This document shows, piece by piece, positions 54,496-64,000 of a stretch of DNA of 64,000 bases. Where the stretch lies: NCBI GenBank assembly GCA_034440635.1, contig JAOTON010002094.1, positions 248,001 to 312,000 on the forward strand, given 5' to 3'. The notes under the pieces are model-generated. The model was not told the origin of the DNA, did no database searches, and saw only the letters and a list, made by a program, of their open reading frames with translations. Numbering within the stretch: position 1 is the first letter of the stretch; each line of letters opens with the position of its first letter. This stretch comes from Lepas anatifera. Taxonomy: Eukaryota > Arthropoda > Thecostraca > Lepadidae. Both the position numbers and the translations under genes were made by a program.

Positions 54496-54581
<86 letters not shown>
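54496..54581. repeat. (TA)n microsatellite
   Basis: About 43 uninterrupted AT dinucleotides. The Ile/Tyr open frames across it are artefacts. Confidence 0.97.
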
Positions 54582-54583
<2 letters not shown>

Positions 54584-56116
54584 GCCATTCCAGGACAAAT
54601 CGTCCAGGTACGCACCAAAAAGCTCACCATGACCCCTCAAATTTCCAACAAATTTTATACCCTAGGTCCCCAATACAAAATAAAAATTTTTGGCCCATTT
54701 TCAGATCCCAAGGTCAAAGAAGTCACCAGATAGAGGTCATCAAAGTTGCGAGGTCAACGCAAACATTGAAGCAGAAACAATGTTATATCCTAAAAGTGGC
54801 TGAGCGAAATTAATCAAAATAAATATTACTGGATAGAAAATACAATGGGCCATATAAGAAAAATAAAAATTAGACCTCAGGTCAGGTTTTGACATCGTGA
54901 CCTTGTGACCTTTTCTCTAAATTAGGAATTTTTGGAAAAGTTATATTTTCTTTTTCTCACTGGGTGATCCTCAGGGTGCAAGCTAACCGTTGGGGAATGC
55001 TTTTCTTTGTAACTCAGATTAAGTAACAGGTCACAGAGGTCATCACACAGGGCAACACGCTCATTGGAAGTACCTTTCGTGCGGATACGCTACAACATGG
55101 CTAATATGGATGTTAGGTCCATACGTATATATTTTCATCAAACACGATGTTTAAACACAAGTACAGGGATTGAAAACCACAAAACATCATAAAAGGCAAA
55201 AAGCACGATGACAAAATATGGTCACGAAGACGGCGCCGAACGACACAGCAGGGCCAGGTGAAGCGGGCCTGAAAACGTGCCCCGAGCACAGGTAGGCCGA
55301 TGCACGGGATATGCCGGCATTCTCGGGTTCGACGCAGCAGCGGTGATACAGCTGAAGTGGTGGGATAGTACATGGTACGATGAGCATGATAAACAATGAA
55401 AAAACAGGTTAATGGGGAAATAAAAAATAAATAACATAAAATAAATACGGGGATTGGATGGTGTACAAGAGATCGGCACCAGTCATCTTATGACAAATGA
55501 AATATGATCACTTACCTACCACAAGTTTCGTATCATTATTTAAGCCTTGGATCTGAAACGACCCTTGTAAACCGATTAAATGACCTAGCTTGACCTTAAG
55601 TGCCATTTAAAAGAAAAGTCCCAGGACAAATCGACCAGGTACCACCTGGATTGTACATAGCACAGTCTCAGATTTCGTTCTAACTTTGCACACAGGGTTA
55701 TCAGAGGCCAAGAATTCAGATTTTATAATATTTATTTTCTCAGAATACGGGTTTTGGAGTTACAGATTGCTGGAAATAGAGAAATCCGTGTTTTTGGAAA
55801 AACATAGTTGCATTCAACCATCATTTTCCGTGTAGTCATTCGCTATGAATGCTCATTTAAAGCGTAATTGTATCTAAAATTCTATTATCCAACTTAAGAA
55901 TTTAGTTTTTTTCAAAAATAATTACTCAGTTCTTGGAAATTTGTATTCAATTTTTAAAAAAATTCTAGATGTGGCCAGTGATTCAACTTAAAATGACCTA
56001 CAAGGAAAAATGTTTCCCTGTGTATGTGCTTTCGAATATACAATATATACAATGCATTACAATATACAATACAATTTTGCGTTCTTGAATTTATTGATGC
56101 CTAATCAGCCAAAGAG
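54582..56116. other. No gene recognised; scattered AGGTCA motifs and a repeated 20-mer
   Basis: CCAGGACAAATCG-CCAGGTA occurs at about 54590 and again at about 55620, suggesting two parts of one dispersed repeat. AGGTCA/TGACCT half-sites lie at 54710-55050. The frames at 55113-55479 show no domain. Confidence 0.4.
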
Positions 56117-58206
56117 TGCCGCCATGCGCGTGAAAATCGGCCGCCCGGCGCGCCCCACCGATAGCCGGCTGGCACTTCGGCCAACCGACGACACGCACGC
56201 GTGTGGTGCTCAGCGGAGACTATGGGTAAGAAGTTGTTGCTAGGGAAATATTTATCTACATAAGCACATGGTATTGTAGACATTTTTATAAGGTAAGGGT
56301 GTGCCGTTAACAAAGAATATTTTCTAGACTTTCTTATTCTTTCATCTTTTGTTTTCGCCTTCAGTAAAGCTCCATTAACAGCAAAGAACGTAAACAACAT
56401 ACGTCATAAAGCATGTGTTTTGAAGCAAGGTGGAATCAATATTATTCAGGTCTTGGGTGGAAGCGAATTCATAGTTAAAGGGCTATATTATGACAGTAGT
56501 GTATTAAATTTAGTGGCGTTTGGTTCGGTGCACCAGCAGAGCAGGCAGAGGAGGCGGAATCAATGTACCAAAAAATAGTTTTAATTTCTATTGAAGCATG
56601 GAAGTGACCTACTTTGGTCCACAACTGTAATAAGAAACTGAAAGCACACAGCGAAGAATAAACCACCTTCAAAGGATCCGTTCAACCAAAAGCCTATCTG
56701 TTATGACGGTAATCCCGTCCAGCAGCGGCAATACATGGGAAACATCGACTTCGGCTGGAACTGTTGGAACGCCCAGTGAGTCAGTCGATGATGATTGTGT
56801 CTCCGCAGCGAGCAGCTCTTCAGTAACTGCCTCCGGCTGCTGTCTGGCTCTTTTTGAGCAATTGTGACGTTTTCCGAATTAAAATTTACTCTGTCTTGTA
56901 AGTAGGGGTCTTTTGCAGAGAACACTCGACGGGATCAGTACCAGAGGTTCTATATTTGGTCCCGGCGCCGGGGCCGGGACTGGATGCTGGGCTCAGCCGG
57001 GACTTTGCCGGGATCAACCGGATTTGTACTGGGACTGTGCCGGGACCTCTGAGGATTGGATAGCGTAATAATCTTAAGTAGGACCTGGGTTCCTTGGGGC
57101 CCATATCAGATTGAGATTAATTAATTTTTAACCAATTAAATTAGTTTTCCCTTTGCATTTGACGAATAAATAATCTAACATGGCTAACTACGCACACATC
57201 AATTTTCTTACTTGAACCTATATGGGACTGTTCATAAATGACGTCACGGGGGAGGGGGGGTGTCGGGCCGAAAAGTGATGTACCATGGCCAGGGCTGGAG
57301 ATCTCTTCTCGATCCAGGGGGTTTTGGGTGGACTAACGCTGGCACGGCAATACAAGCCCTAGTTTAGTTGTAATAAGCTCCATTCGAAAATGAAATGAGA
57401 TAACAAAATCACACATAGTTCATGGCTGAAATAGAAAATCGAAGTCACTGGTTGAAACGTATAAGACAAGGCTGCAAATTTTCCTATTAACCCGACCTTT
57501 TTACTGGGACCAATGCAAGGGCCACGTTGGGTCTTGCCAGGACCAGTGGAGGCCCGCCGGCACCGGCATCCTCTAGTCAGCACAATAAGTCCTCTTATGC
57601 CGTAGCATTCTACCACTCCTATGTCGCACAGAGGTGTGAACACCGTCCCCGGCAGCAGAAAACTGGCGTCCGAAACGAAGCAGCCACCTTGAAGCCATAC
57701 CTTATCTCAATTCGACACCCAACTGCACAAGTAACAATGCCATACTGAGGAGGATGTGCTCCCAGCTTCATGAGCTGCGCACTGGACATCTGACACCTCG
57801 CGCGTGTCATAAAGGCACTGACCCACAAACCGGGTCGGAGACCGCACAACTGCGAACAAGGTTCATCCGTGTTGAATGCGATGTCGTTTCAACACACAAA
57901 ACAGACCAAGCTTGCACAAATGCACAGGTCTCTTCATTTTCAAATCCAAATGTATGACTCAAATCCGTAATAGATGTTATGGGAAACGTTAAGAAATGGA
58001 GAGTTGTACACCCTAACCAAATTAAAACTGCATCGATTTCACCCTTTTGTTGAACACGCGTTTTTCTGCTTTTATTTCCCATCTTTAATCACGATTGCAA
58101 GAGTTCATACGCTCCCGAGTCAATCTACTGCCCGTGCCCACGCACCGGCAGCTGTGCCGACGACGGCTGGGCGCGCCGGGCGGCCGATTTTCGCGCGCAT
58201 GGCGTC
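56117..58206. repeat. Short GC-rich inverted repeat 2 kb apart
   Basis: The block at 56117-56170 and its reverse complement at about 58150-58206 share GCGCGCCGGGCGGCCGATTTTC and CGCGCATGGCG. Nearby, a GGGTA-GAAGTTGTTGCTA-type stretch occurs in direct orientation at about 56216 and 58268. AT-rich DNA without a recognised gene lies between, including GCCGGGAC repeats at 56955-57055. Confidence 0.6.
56955..57055 (+). repeat. Degenerate GCCGGGACT repeat
   Basis: Imperfect copies of GCCGGGACT/GGGACTGTGCCGGG recur five or so times. Short and non-coding. Confidence 0.55.
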
Positions 58207-59110
58207 ATTCTATGACTAATTACATATGAATAAAGTCTAGAGCGCAAAAAACATTGAATTCACTAAGCAGAGGAGATATGGGTACGAAGTTTTGCTATGG
58301 ATACCTTTAACGTGAATTATGGCCACACCTAAAGAAATCGTTCGAAAAATGGTGAAAACATCTCTAAAAATTTTGCAAGTTTCGAATAAAGAACGAGATT
58401 CTCCAACTTTGGTTGTTATATGCTCAACCTAATACCGTGTCATTTGAAGCTATGAAATGAAATTTAAGGATGAAAATAGTTGGTATATATCACCATGTTT
58501 TGACGAAATCGGCGATTTTCACGATTTTCGTTAAGCTATAACTCCGAAACCGTAAGTCTGAGGAAGGAAATAATCTCAGATCAGGATTCCACGCTCCTGA
58601 AAACCCAGTGGACGAAATTGGAACGAAATCCGAGACTATGCTATGTAGGGGCCTGGTCGATCTGTGCCGGAACGCCCCATGTCATCTCGCTTATATGGCG
58701 TTATGGCATCTCCACTCGGGTCTACAACACAGGCGAACTGGTGCGACCGCGCGACTCAGGCGATCCCAAAATGCAGGTCTGCCTTTGAAAGCCTATAAAA
58801 ATTGACTGCTTTCAAACATGTGTCCCCAATCGATGCGGCATTGAATTCGTTCAAATGTGAGCGGGTAGCGGTTTCGGCTACGACCAGTTCTCCAGACACC
58901 TCGGAAAACAGGGGTGTGAAGTGGTGGAACGGGGACTCGAGGGCCCCTCGAATGTTAGGGCCTCCGCGATAATTTGAAAATATTGCGGGTAATATAAGTT
59001 TCCTGAAAATGTATGCGGGTAGTATGGTACGATAATTACACGCCATTTACTGAAATGATGATAAACATCGAAGCTTATCTACGAAAATGCTGAGCTATGA
59101 GCATCCTGTC
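58207..59110. other. No gene; includes the second copy of the dispersed repeat
   Basis: Positions 58725-59045 match the repeat at 40440-40745 (CAGGCGAACTGGTGCGACCG). The rest is AT-rich and unassigned. Confidence 0.45.
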
Positions 59111-59259
59111 TCTCATTGGAGGTTTAGGGCGCGCCGACAGCAAAGGTCATGTGGCGCCCATAACACTAAATAAAATATATACAAAAGAGTTTCAACATCT
59201 CACAGGGCTAGAGGTGTGTCAAAGGTAAAAATGTAAAAATACATACATAAAAATAGAAA

Positions 59260-59950
59260 ACCAGTTTCAAATCACACCCCAGGTCGGCGAGTAAATAACA
59301 TTAAAATCGACGCTCCTTAGATACGAAACAATACTTGATAGCTCAACGGTCTGAAACTCTCCCAGAAGAGACTCCAAGGAGGGTGACCCTCCCAAGTGTC
59401 TAACCCGCTCTATCTCATAATCGCGGCAGTCAACAAGAACATGCTTCACACTCAGAGAGTCGTCACAGCACGGACAGAGCGGCGGATCCTCTCTAGACAG
59501 GCGGAGAGTGGTTAGCGTGGGTGTGGCCGATACGCAACCTCGACAAAACAATCTCCTCTCTTCTGGATCCAGCACTGCTAGAAGGCCATTTCCCTACTTT
59601 GGGTTTCACACTTCTCAAGTTTGCTCCCTTGGGATCCTCGTCCCATTGGCGCTGCCAGCTACTCATAACAAACTTCTTAACAGGAGCATACAGGTCAAAG
59701 AATGGAATATGAAGGCCAGGGGGAACATCACGTTCTACTGCAGCCTTTGCAGCTGAATCGGCCCGTTCATTGCCGCTGATGCCACAGTGGCTTGGGATCC
59801 ACACAATCTCGACATTTTCCCCTTTTCCTTTAGACCGTGCAGCTTCTGTCCAATAACAACTAAGAGAAAGGATGACGATGCGTTATAAAAATAAAACGAC
59901 TTCAAAGCCTGCTGATCATCCTGTAGAAACACTATATTGAGCCAATTTCA
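59260..59950 (-). pseudogene. RNase H and C-terminal remnant of an I-type retrotransposon
   Basis: Three minus-strand segments give the end of an ORF2: a start within RNase H (QDDQQALKSFYFYNAS, 59932 downward), then VWIPSHCGISGNERADSAAKAA (59804 segment), then a one-base shift near 59510 to SREDPPLCPCCDDSLSVKHV and LVDCRDYEIERV, the C-terminal zinc-like cluster. The order matches the ends of the ORF2s at 12982-15174 and 21020-24811, but the sequence is distinct, so this is a third family. The 5' truncation lies near 59950. Confidence 0.75.
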
Positions 59951-60160
59951 GCCGTATATGTAATGTACTATGTAGCAGTAATGTACTATATATACTTAAG
60001 ATGTATAAAAATACGCATCTAGCACCCTCAACTCGCATCTCAAACGATTTATCGCGTCGAACCTGAGAGGAATCCTGCGAGGCACTGCTTGACATTATGT
60101 GAGTCCCTAGCTACTGGATTATGGAACTCGCTCAGCTGTACAAAAATCCGTCTCCAGTCA

Positions 60161-60930
60161 GCCTGGATGGTGCAGCAGCTGCGGGAAAACGGATGTCACC
60201 GCGCTTTTTTCCGTGACCATTTTCATTTGAAACAACGATACAGGTTGAGGTGGTTTTTCTCGTCCAGCCTAGTGTGGAGCCAGGGTTTTGGACCCCGCCC
60301 GTGCGTTATGGCTGTGATCGCTGTAGCAGCTGCCCTTCCTTTGGAAATTACAACGCCGAAAAACCCTCCCAGGGCCCGGTTTCATAAACATTGCAGCATG
60401 AGTTGTAGAAAGCCAACGTAATTTACGCCGCTCTTCCTGGCAATGCAAATTGGCAGCGCTAGTGAATGTGGTGTAAATTACAATTCATGCTATTGGGTTT
60501 ATGAAACCGGGCCCTGGAGTATTCCTGACTATATAGCTAGACTTATTAGTGGCCTCAAAAGTCAAAACGCATTTCGAACCAGACTTGCAGATAATTTGTA
60601 ATTTGACTTGTAATTTACACCACATTCACTACCGCTGCCAATTTGCATTGCCAGGAAGAGCGGCGTAAATTACGTTGCCTTTCTACAACTCATGCTGCAA
60701 TGTTTATGAAACCGGGCCCTGGGAGGGTTTTTCGGCGTTGTAATTTCCAAAGGAAGGGCAGCTGCTACAGCGATCACAGCCATAACGCACGGGCGGGGTC
60801 CAAAACCCTGGCTCCACACTAGGCTGGACGAGAAAAACCACCTCAACTTGTATCGTTGTTTCAAATGAAAATGGTCACGGAAAAAAGCGCGGTGACGTCC
60901 GTTTTCCCGCAGCTGCTGCACCATCCAGGC
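60161..60930. repeat. Inverted repeat with 323-bp arms and 124-bp spacer
   Basis: Arms 60161-60483 and 60608-60930 pair without indels (paired positions sum to 121091) with about four mismatches. The left arm contains most of the short element at 60370-60516, while the right arm starts inside the corresponding copy. The duplication breakpoint therefore lies within that element and postdates it. Confidence 0.9.
60370..60516. mobile_element. 147-bp inverted-repeat MITE
   Basis: Ends are CAGGGCCCGGTTTCATAAAC and its inverted counterpart GTTTATGAAACCGGGCCCTG. Inside are GTAATTTACGCCGC and a matching GTGTAAATTAC. No coding region. The target duplication was not clear. Confidence 0.75.
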
Positions 60931-61285
60931 CGCCCCGGTAGCTCAGTTGGTAGAGCGTTGGGCTCCGGCCCGCTGCTCAGAAGCATGCAGTGGCAGTGCA
61001 TGTCCAGGCTTGGGATCGGTTCCCCTGAGACGCTCCGGCGCTCAATAGTTTACCCGACGTACAGGTCGGCTGGCAACTGACTGGTGAGAGGGTGACCTGA
61101 GCGGGGCGGCCGTCCCTGTGCTTTGTGGGACGTTAAACTTTGGCTTCTAAATTAACCCTCCATTGAGGGAGTTGCTCGTTCGGGTGGTGGGGTCGGGGTC
61201 TCCGTGACAAGTCCCTTGATGACTTTAGTGAGACTCCGACTCCAGCAGCCTAACTAGGAACAACTTGAACAAAATTTATAAAAAA
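60931..61285 (+). mobile_element. tRNA-derived SINE
   Basis: GGTAGCTCAGTTGGTAGAGCG at 60938-60958 is a textbook A-box region. A B-box-like GGATCGGTTCC is at 61013-61023. The body has CCCTGTGCTTTGTGGGACG and TTAAACTTTGGCTTC, with an A-rich tail near 61270-61285. It abuts the outer end of the inverted-repeat arm exactly. No functional tRNA fold is visible because the A-to-B distance is about 70. Confidence 0.65.
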
Positions 61286-61286
61286 A

Positions 61287-62195
61287 GATAGAACCGTATC
61301 AAAACAGAGTCCAGACAGTCAGAACCGTATCAAAACAGAGTCCAGACAGTCAGAACCGTATCAAAGCAGAGTCAGACAGAACCGTATCAAAGCAAAGTCA
61401 GACAGTCAGAACCGTATCAAAGCAGAGTCAGAGTCAGAACCGTATCAAAGCAGAGCCAGAGACAGAACCGTATCAAAACAGAGCCAGAGTCAGAACCGTA
61501 TCAAAGCAGAGTCAGAGTCAGAACCGTATCAAAGCAAAGTCAGACAGTCAGAACCGTATCAAAGCAGAGTCAGAGTCAGAACCGTATCAAAGCAGAGTCA
61601 GAGTCAGAACCGTATCAAAGCAAAGTCAGACAGTCAGAACCGTATCAAAGCAGAGTCAGAGTCAGAACCGTATCAAAACAGAGCCAGAGTCAGAACCGTA
61701 TCAAAGCCGAGTCAGAGTCAGAACCGTATCAAAGCAGAGTCAAATAGTCAGAACCGTATCAAAGCAGAGTCAAATAGTCAGAACCGTATCAAAGTAGAGT
61801 CAGATAGAACCGTATCAAAGCAGAGTCAGATAGAACTGTATCAAAGCAGAGTCAGAGTCAGAACCGTATCAAAGCAGTCAGACAGTTAGAACCGTATCAA
61901 AGCAGAGTCAGACAGAACCGTATCAAAGCAAAGTCAGACAGTCAGAACCGTATCAAAGCAGTCAGAGTCAGACCCGTATCAAAGCAGAGCCAGAGTCAGA
62001 ACCGTATCAAAGCAGAGTCAGAGTCAGAACCGTATCAAAGCAGTCAAATAGTCAGAACCGTATCAAAGCGAGTCAGAACCGTATCAAAACAGGGTCAGGC
62101 AGTCACAACCGTATCAAAGCAGAGTCAGACAGTCAGAACCGCATCGTATCAAAGCAGATTCAGACAGTCAGAACCATATCAAAGCAGCCGGATAG
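61287..62195 (+). repeat. ~24-29 bp tandem satellite (GAACCGTATCAAAGCAGAGTCAG)
   Basis: Roughly thirty units of CAGAACCGTATCAAAGCAGA with variable links (GTCAGAGT, GTCAGACAGT, GTCAAATAGT) fill this stretch. The array is cut by the element at 62196-63055 and resumes for one partial unit at 63056-63073 (GCCGTATCAAAGCAGAG). Confidence 0.95.
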
Positions 62196-63055
62196 TTAAC
62201 ACGCGCATTGACGGGGGTCTGAGCCACCTTCGGATTGACGAGGGGTGGCGGGTACCCGCCCCCCCTAAGATCTCGAGAACCACGGTAGGTAGCAAAAAAC
62301 GGTAAACGGCGTTGGGTAGCCCACCCGCTTCTCCATCGAAGATATTTTAACCATTTTTTGTCAGGTCACATTTAAGGTCACCAGAGGTCAAAAACATGCC
62401 GTCACATGCCGTCATAGGGATAACATGTAAATTAAGTTTTTCGGCCATTACATCTGAACAAGTAAAAATAGAGCAAAACGACTTGAACTCTATGAATCCT
62501 CGCAGCAAGCCGGATCGAATGATATATGATTTGACCTTGCTAGGTCAAATCAAAGATTTGACCTGACCTGAGGTCAGGTCAGGGTCAAATTATATAAAAT
62601 GCATATCATTAGAACCGCAAAGCCAAGGCGAGTCTAATGAAGCTAAAATAAACGCTCTATCACCATCTGTTACTGAGTTATTCAGTAAAAACCATATTTC
62701 CCATGTATTACCAATAGAGAGGTCATGCTTCGTACCTGACCTTAAGTCATCGATATCAAAAATACCGGAACATATTTTAGAGAACTCGGTGAGCCCATTA
62801 TGTGATATGAGTTTCAATGGGATAAGTTCACCCTGCTCCGATTTATGCTATCTTAAACTTTTTTGAGGTCGGGTCACTTGACCTGTACTGGTGACCTGAC
62901 CTGAGATGACCTATCCTTAAAATTTTCACAGAAGTTGCAAAAATGATGAGGGAAAAGGTATACCAAGTACGGCGGCGCTGCGCGCCGCCGTTTTCTGCTG
63001 TCTCCGAAAAACCCGAGGGGGGCGGGTACCCGCCCCCCGTCAATGCGCGTGTTAA
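62196..63055 (+). mobile_element. TTAA element, second A copy, inserted in a satellite
   Basis: TTAA at 62196-62199 and 63052-63055 bound 860 bp that align end to end with 141-986. They share the CACGCGCATTGACGGGG termini, the duplicated core, the GGCGGGTACCCGCC palindromes (62247-62260 and 63017-63038), the TGACCTTGCTAGGTCA motif and the GC hairpin followed by a T run. The satellite unit is split precisely at TTAA, which shows real insertion. Similarity to the first copy is high by eye (above 90%). Confidence 0.9.
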
Positions 63056-63073
63056 AGCCGTATCAAAGCAGAG

Positions 63074-64000
63074 ACGCCACACAAGCCTCTCCAACGGGAA
63101 CACATATTCCGTTAGACCATCACCCCACAGCCAGGGCAGAGCCGGCGTGACCAGTCAGCGCTCTGCCCCGTCCGCCGCCGCCGCTCCGTCGGCGACCCCG
63201 TTCCCGCCCCGCCATCTGGCTAATATGTGGGTATAACGAGCTCCATCGGCGCTGGGAGATGGTATCAGATGCCGCTCCGGTGCCAGACCAGTCACCACCA
63301 GCTGCCAGCGTCGGCGGAGAAGCGCGGCCCGCAGCCAAACGGCGCGCACCCAACGACGCAGCACATCAGCCCTCCAGTCACCGGGCGGCCGTCTATTGTC
63401 TCTGTCATTTCAGAGTCGCATTAAGGGTGCGTTATCAATGTTAACCCTATGGGAGCATATTTCGTGAAATATCTCGTAAAGTAAGGTGGCCATCGTAGTT
63501 ATTTTTTCACCAAAAGTAGACAATATGTGTATCTTTACGGCAGTTGATATTTCAAGCGTGACGCATTTCTAGTTTTTGTACAATTTGACTTTCTTTTTCA
63601 AATTTCTCAAACTTAAAGTTTGAATAACTTTTTACATAATATAATCATTGAAACAGTGTGAGTGGGCCTATGTTCTAGGAGGCAGTCTCCACAACTCTGT
63701 TGTTGTACTTTTTGAATTTTTGCTTTATAAGAAAGATATTAGAAGCTGAAATTTGAAAGCGTTTTCCAAAAATTCAGGGTAAAAATCGGAAAAACGGAAA
63801 CAACAACGTTTTGCGGCTATCTCCTCTATACAATTTCCATACAGAATCAAAACCAAAAAATGCTCGGCGAAAAAGTTATTTCAAGTTTTATAAAACTTTC
63901 CCAATAGATGGCGCTGGCAGTACCAGATTCGCATGAGTCGCCGCTGAGCCAGGTCTGTTCATTCATAATTTGGTGAATGGGACAGGAGCAGTGGCATTAC
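63074..64000. other. No gene recognised
   Basis: GC-rich to 63420, then AT-rich. Frames at 63120-63440 lie on both strands without domains. Nothing recognised in the last 580 bases. Confidence 0.35.

Noticed and set aside
54310..54813. Ile/Tyr repeat protein on either strand
   Set aside because: It is translation of a (TA)n microsatellite.
60931..61025. Functional tRNA gene
   Set aside because: A box is excellent but the B box is weak and about 70 bases away, and no cloverleaf closes; a SINE fits better.

Overview
The window is eukaryotic and most likely from an invertebrate, probably an arthropod. The evidence is several non-LTR retrotransposons with an RNase H domain, SINE-type tRNA-like promoters, TTAA-flanked DNA elements, many minisatellites, and one intact phospholipase B-like gene coding for a secreted or lysosomal protein. 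There is no bacterial-style gene packing. A crustacean is a guess that the sequence alone cannot prove. About nine tenths of the window is repeat-derived, and only one ordinary host gene is clearly intact.

Layout. Positions 1-8810 are a nest of non-autonomous elements flanked by TTAA. They share a modular terminus: terminal core, spacer containing GCCACCTTCGC, second copy of the core, then a GC-rich palindrome. They are also packed with AGGTCA half-sites. One element (3238-4263) sits inside a second (2451-4495), which sits inside a third (about 2309-4997). Further copies lie at 141-986, 6812-7778, 7775-8810, 34215-34600 and 62196-63055. Degenerate ~20-bp G-rich arrays follow (8811-9915, 10660-10930), then a 374-bp-arm palindrome (10936-11760).

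Positions 12.1-27.3 kb hold three non-LTR retrotransposons. The first is a 5'-truncated RT/RNase H element on the minus strand (ORF 12982-15174). The second is a CR1-like element on the plus strand with duplicated 5' UTR monomers, a PHD-finger ORF1 and an endonuclease but no RT (15720-19640). The third is a nearly full-length I-type element on the minus strand, with a gag-like ORF1 with zinc knuckles and an EN-RT-RNase H ORF2, broken mainly by single-base frameshifts (21020-26582).

Positions 29.5-40 kb contain a frameshifted copy of a multicopy invertebrate gene family (29488-30449), more terminal-inverted-repeat elements (30523-31319, 36260-36718, 38443-39294), a decayed Ty3-type element with an env-like 3' region (32190-33720), and a long degenerate minisatellite (34900-36065). 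The phospholipase B-like gene is at 42856-44526.

Positions 46-50 kb hold two large satellites, 16 x 56 bp and about 130 x 17 bp. The rest holds inverted pairs of transposon copies (51246-53935, 60161-60930), a TA microsatellite, an RNase H remnant of another I-type element (59260-59950), SINE-like sequences (49990-50128, 60931-61285) and a ~28-bp satellite (61287-62195) interrupted by a TTAA element.

The genes do not form a pathway. The story here is transposon ecology, and the most unusual feature is the modular TTAA family.
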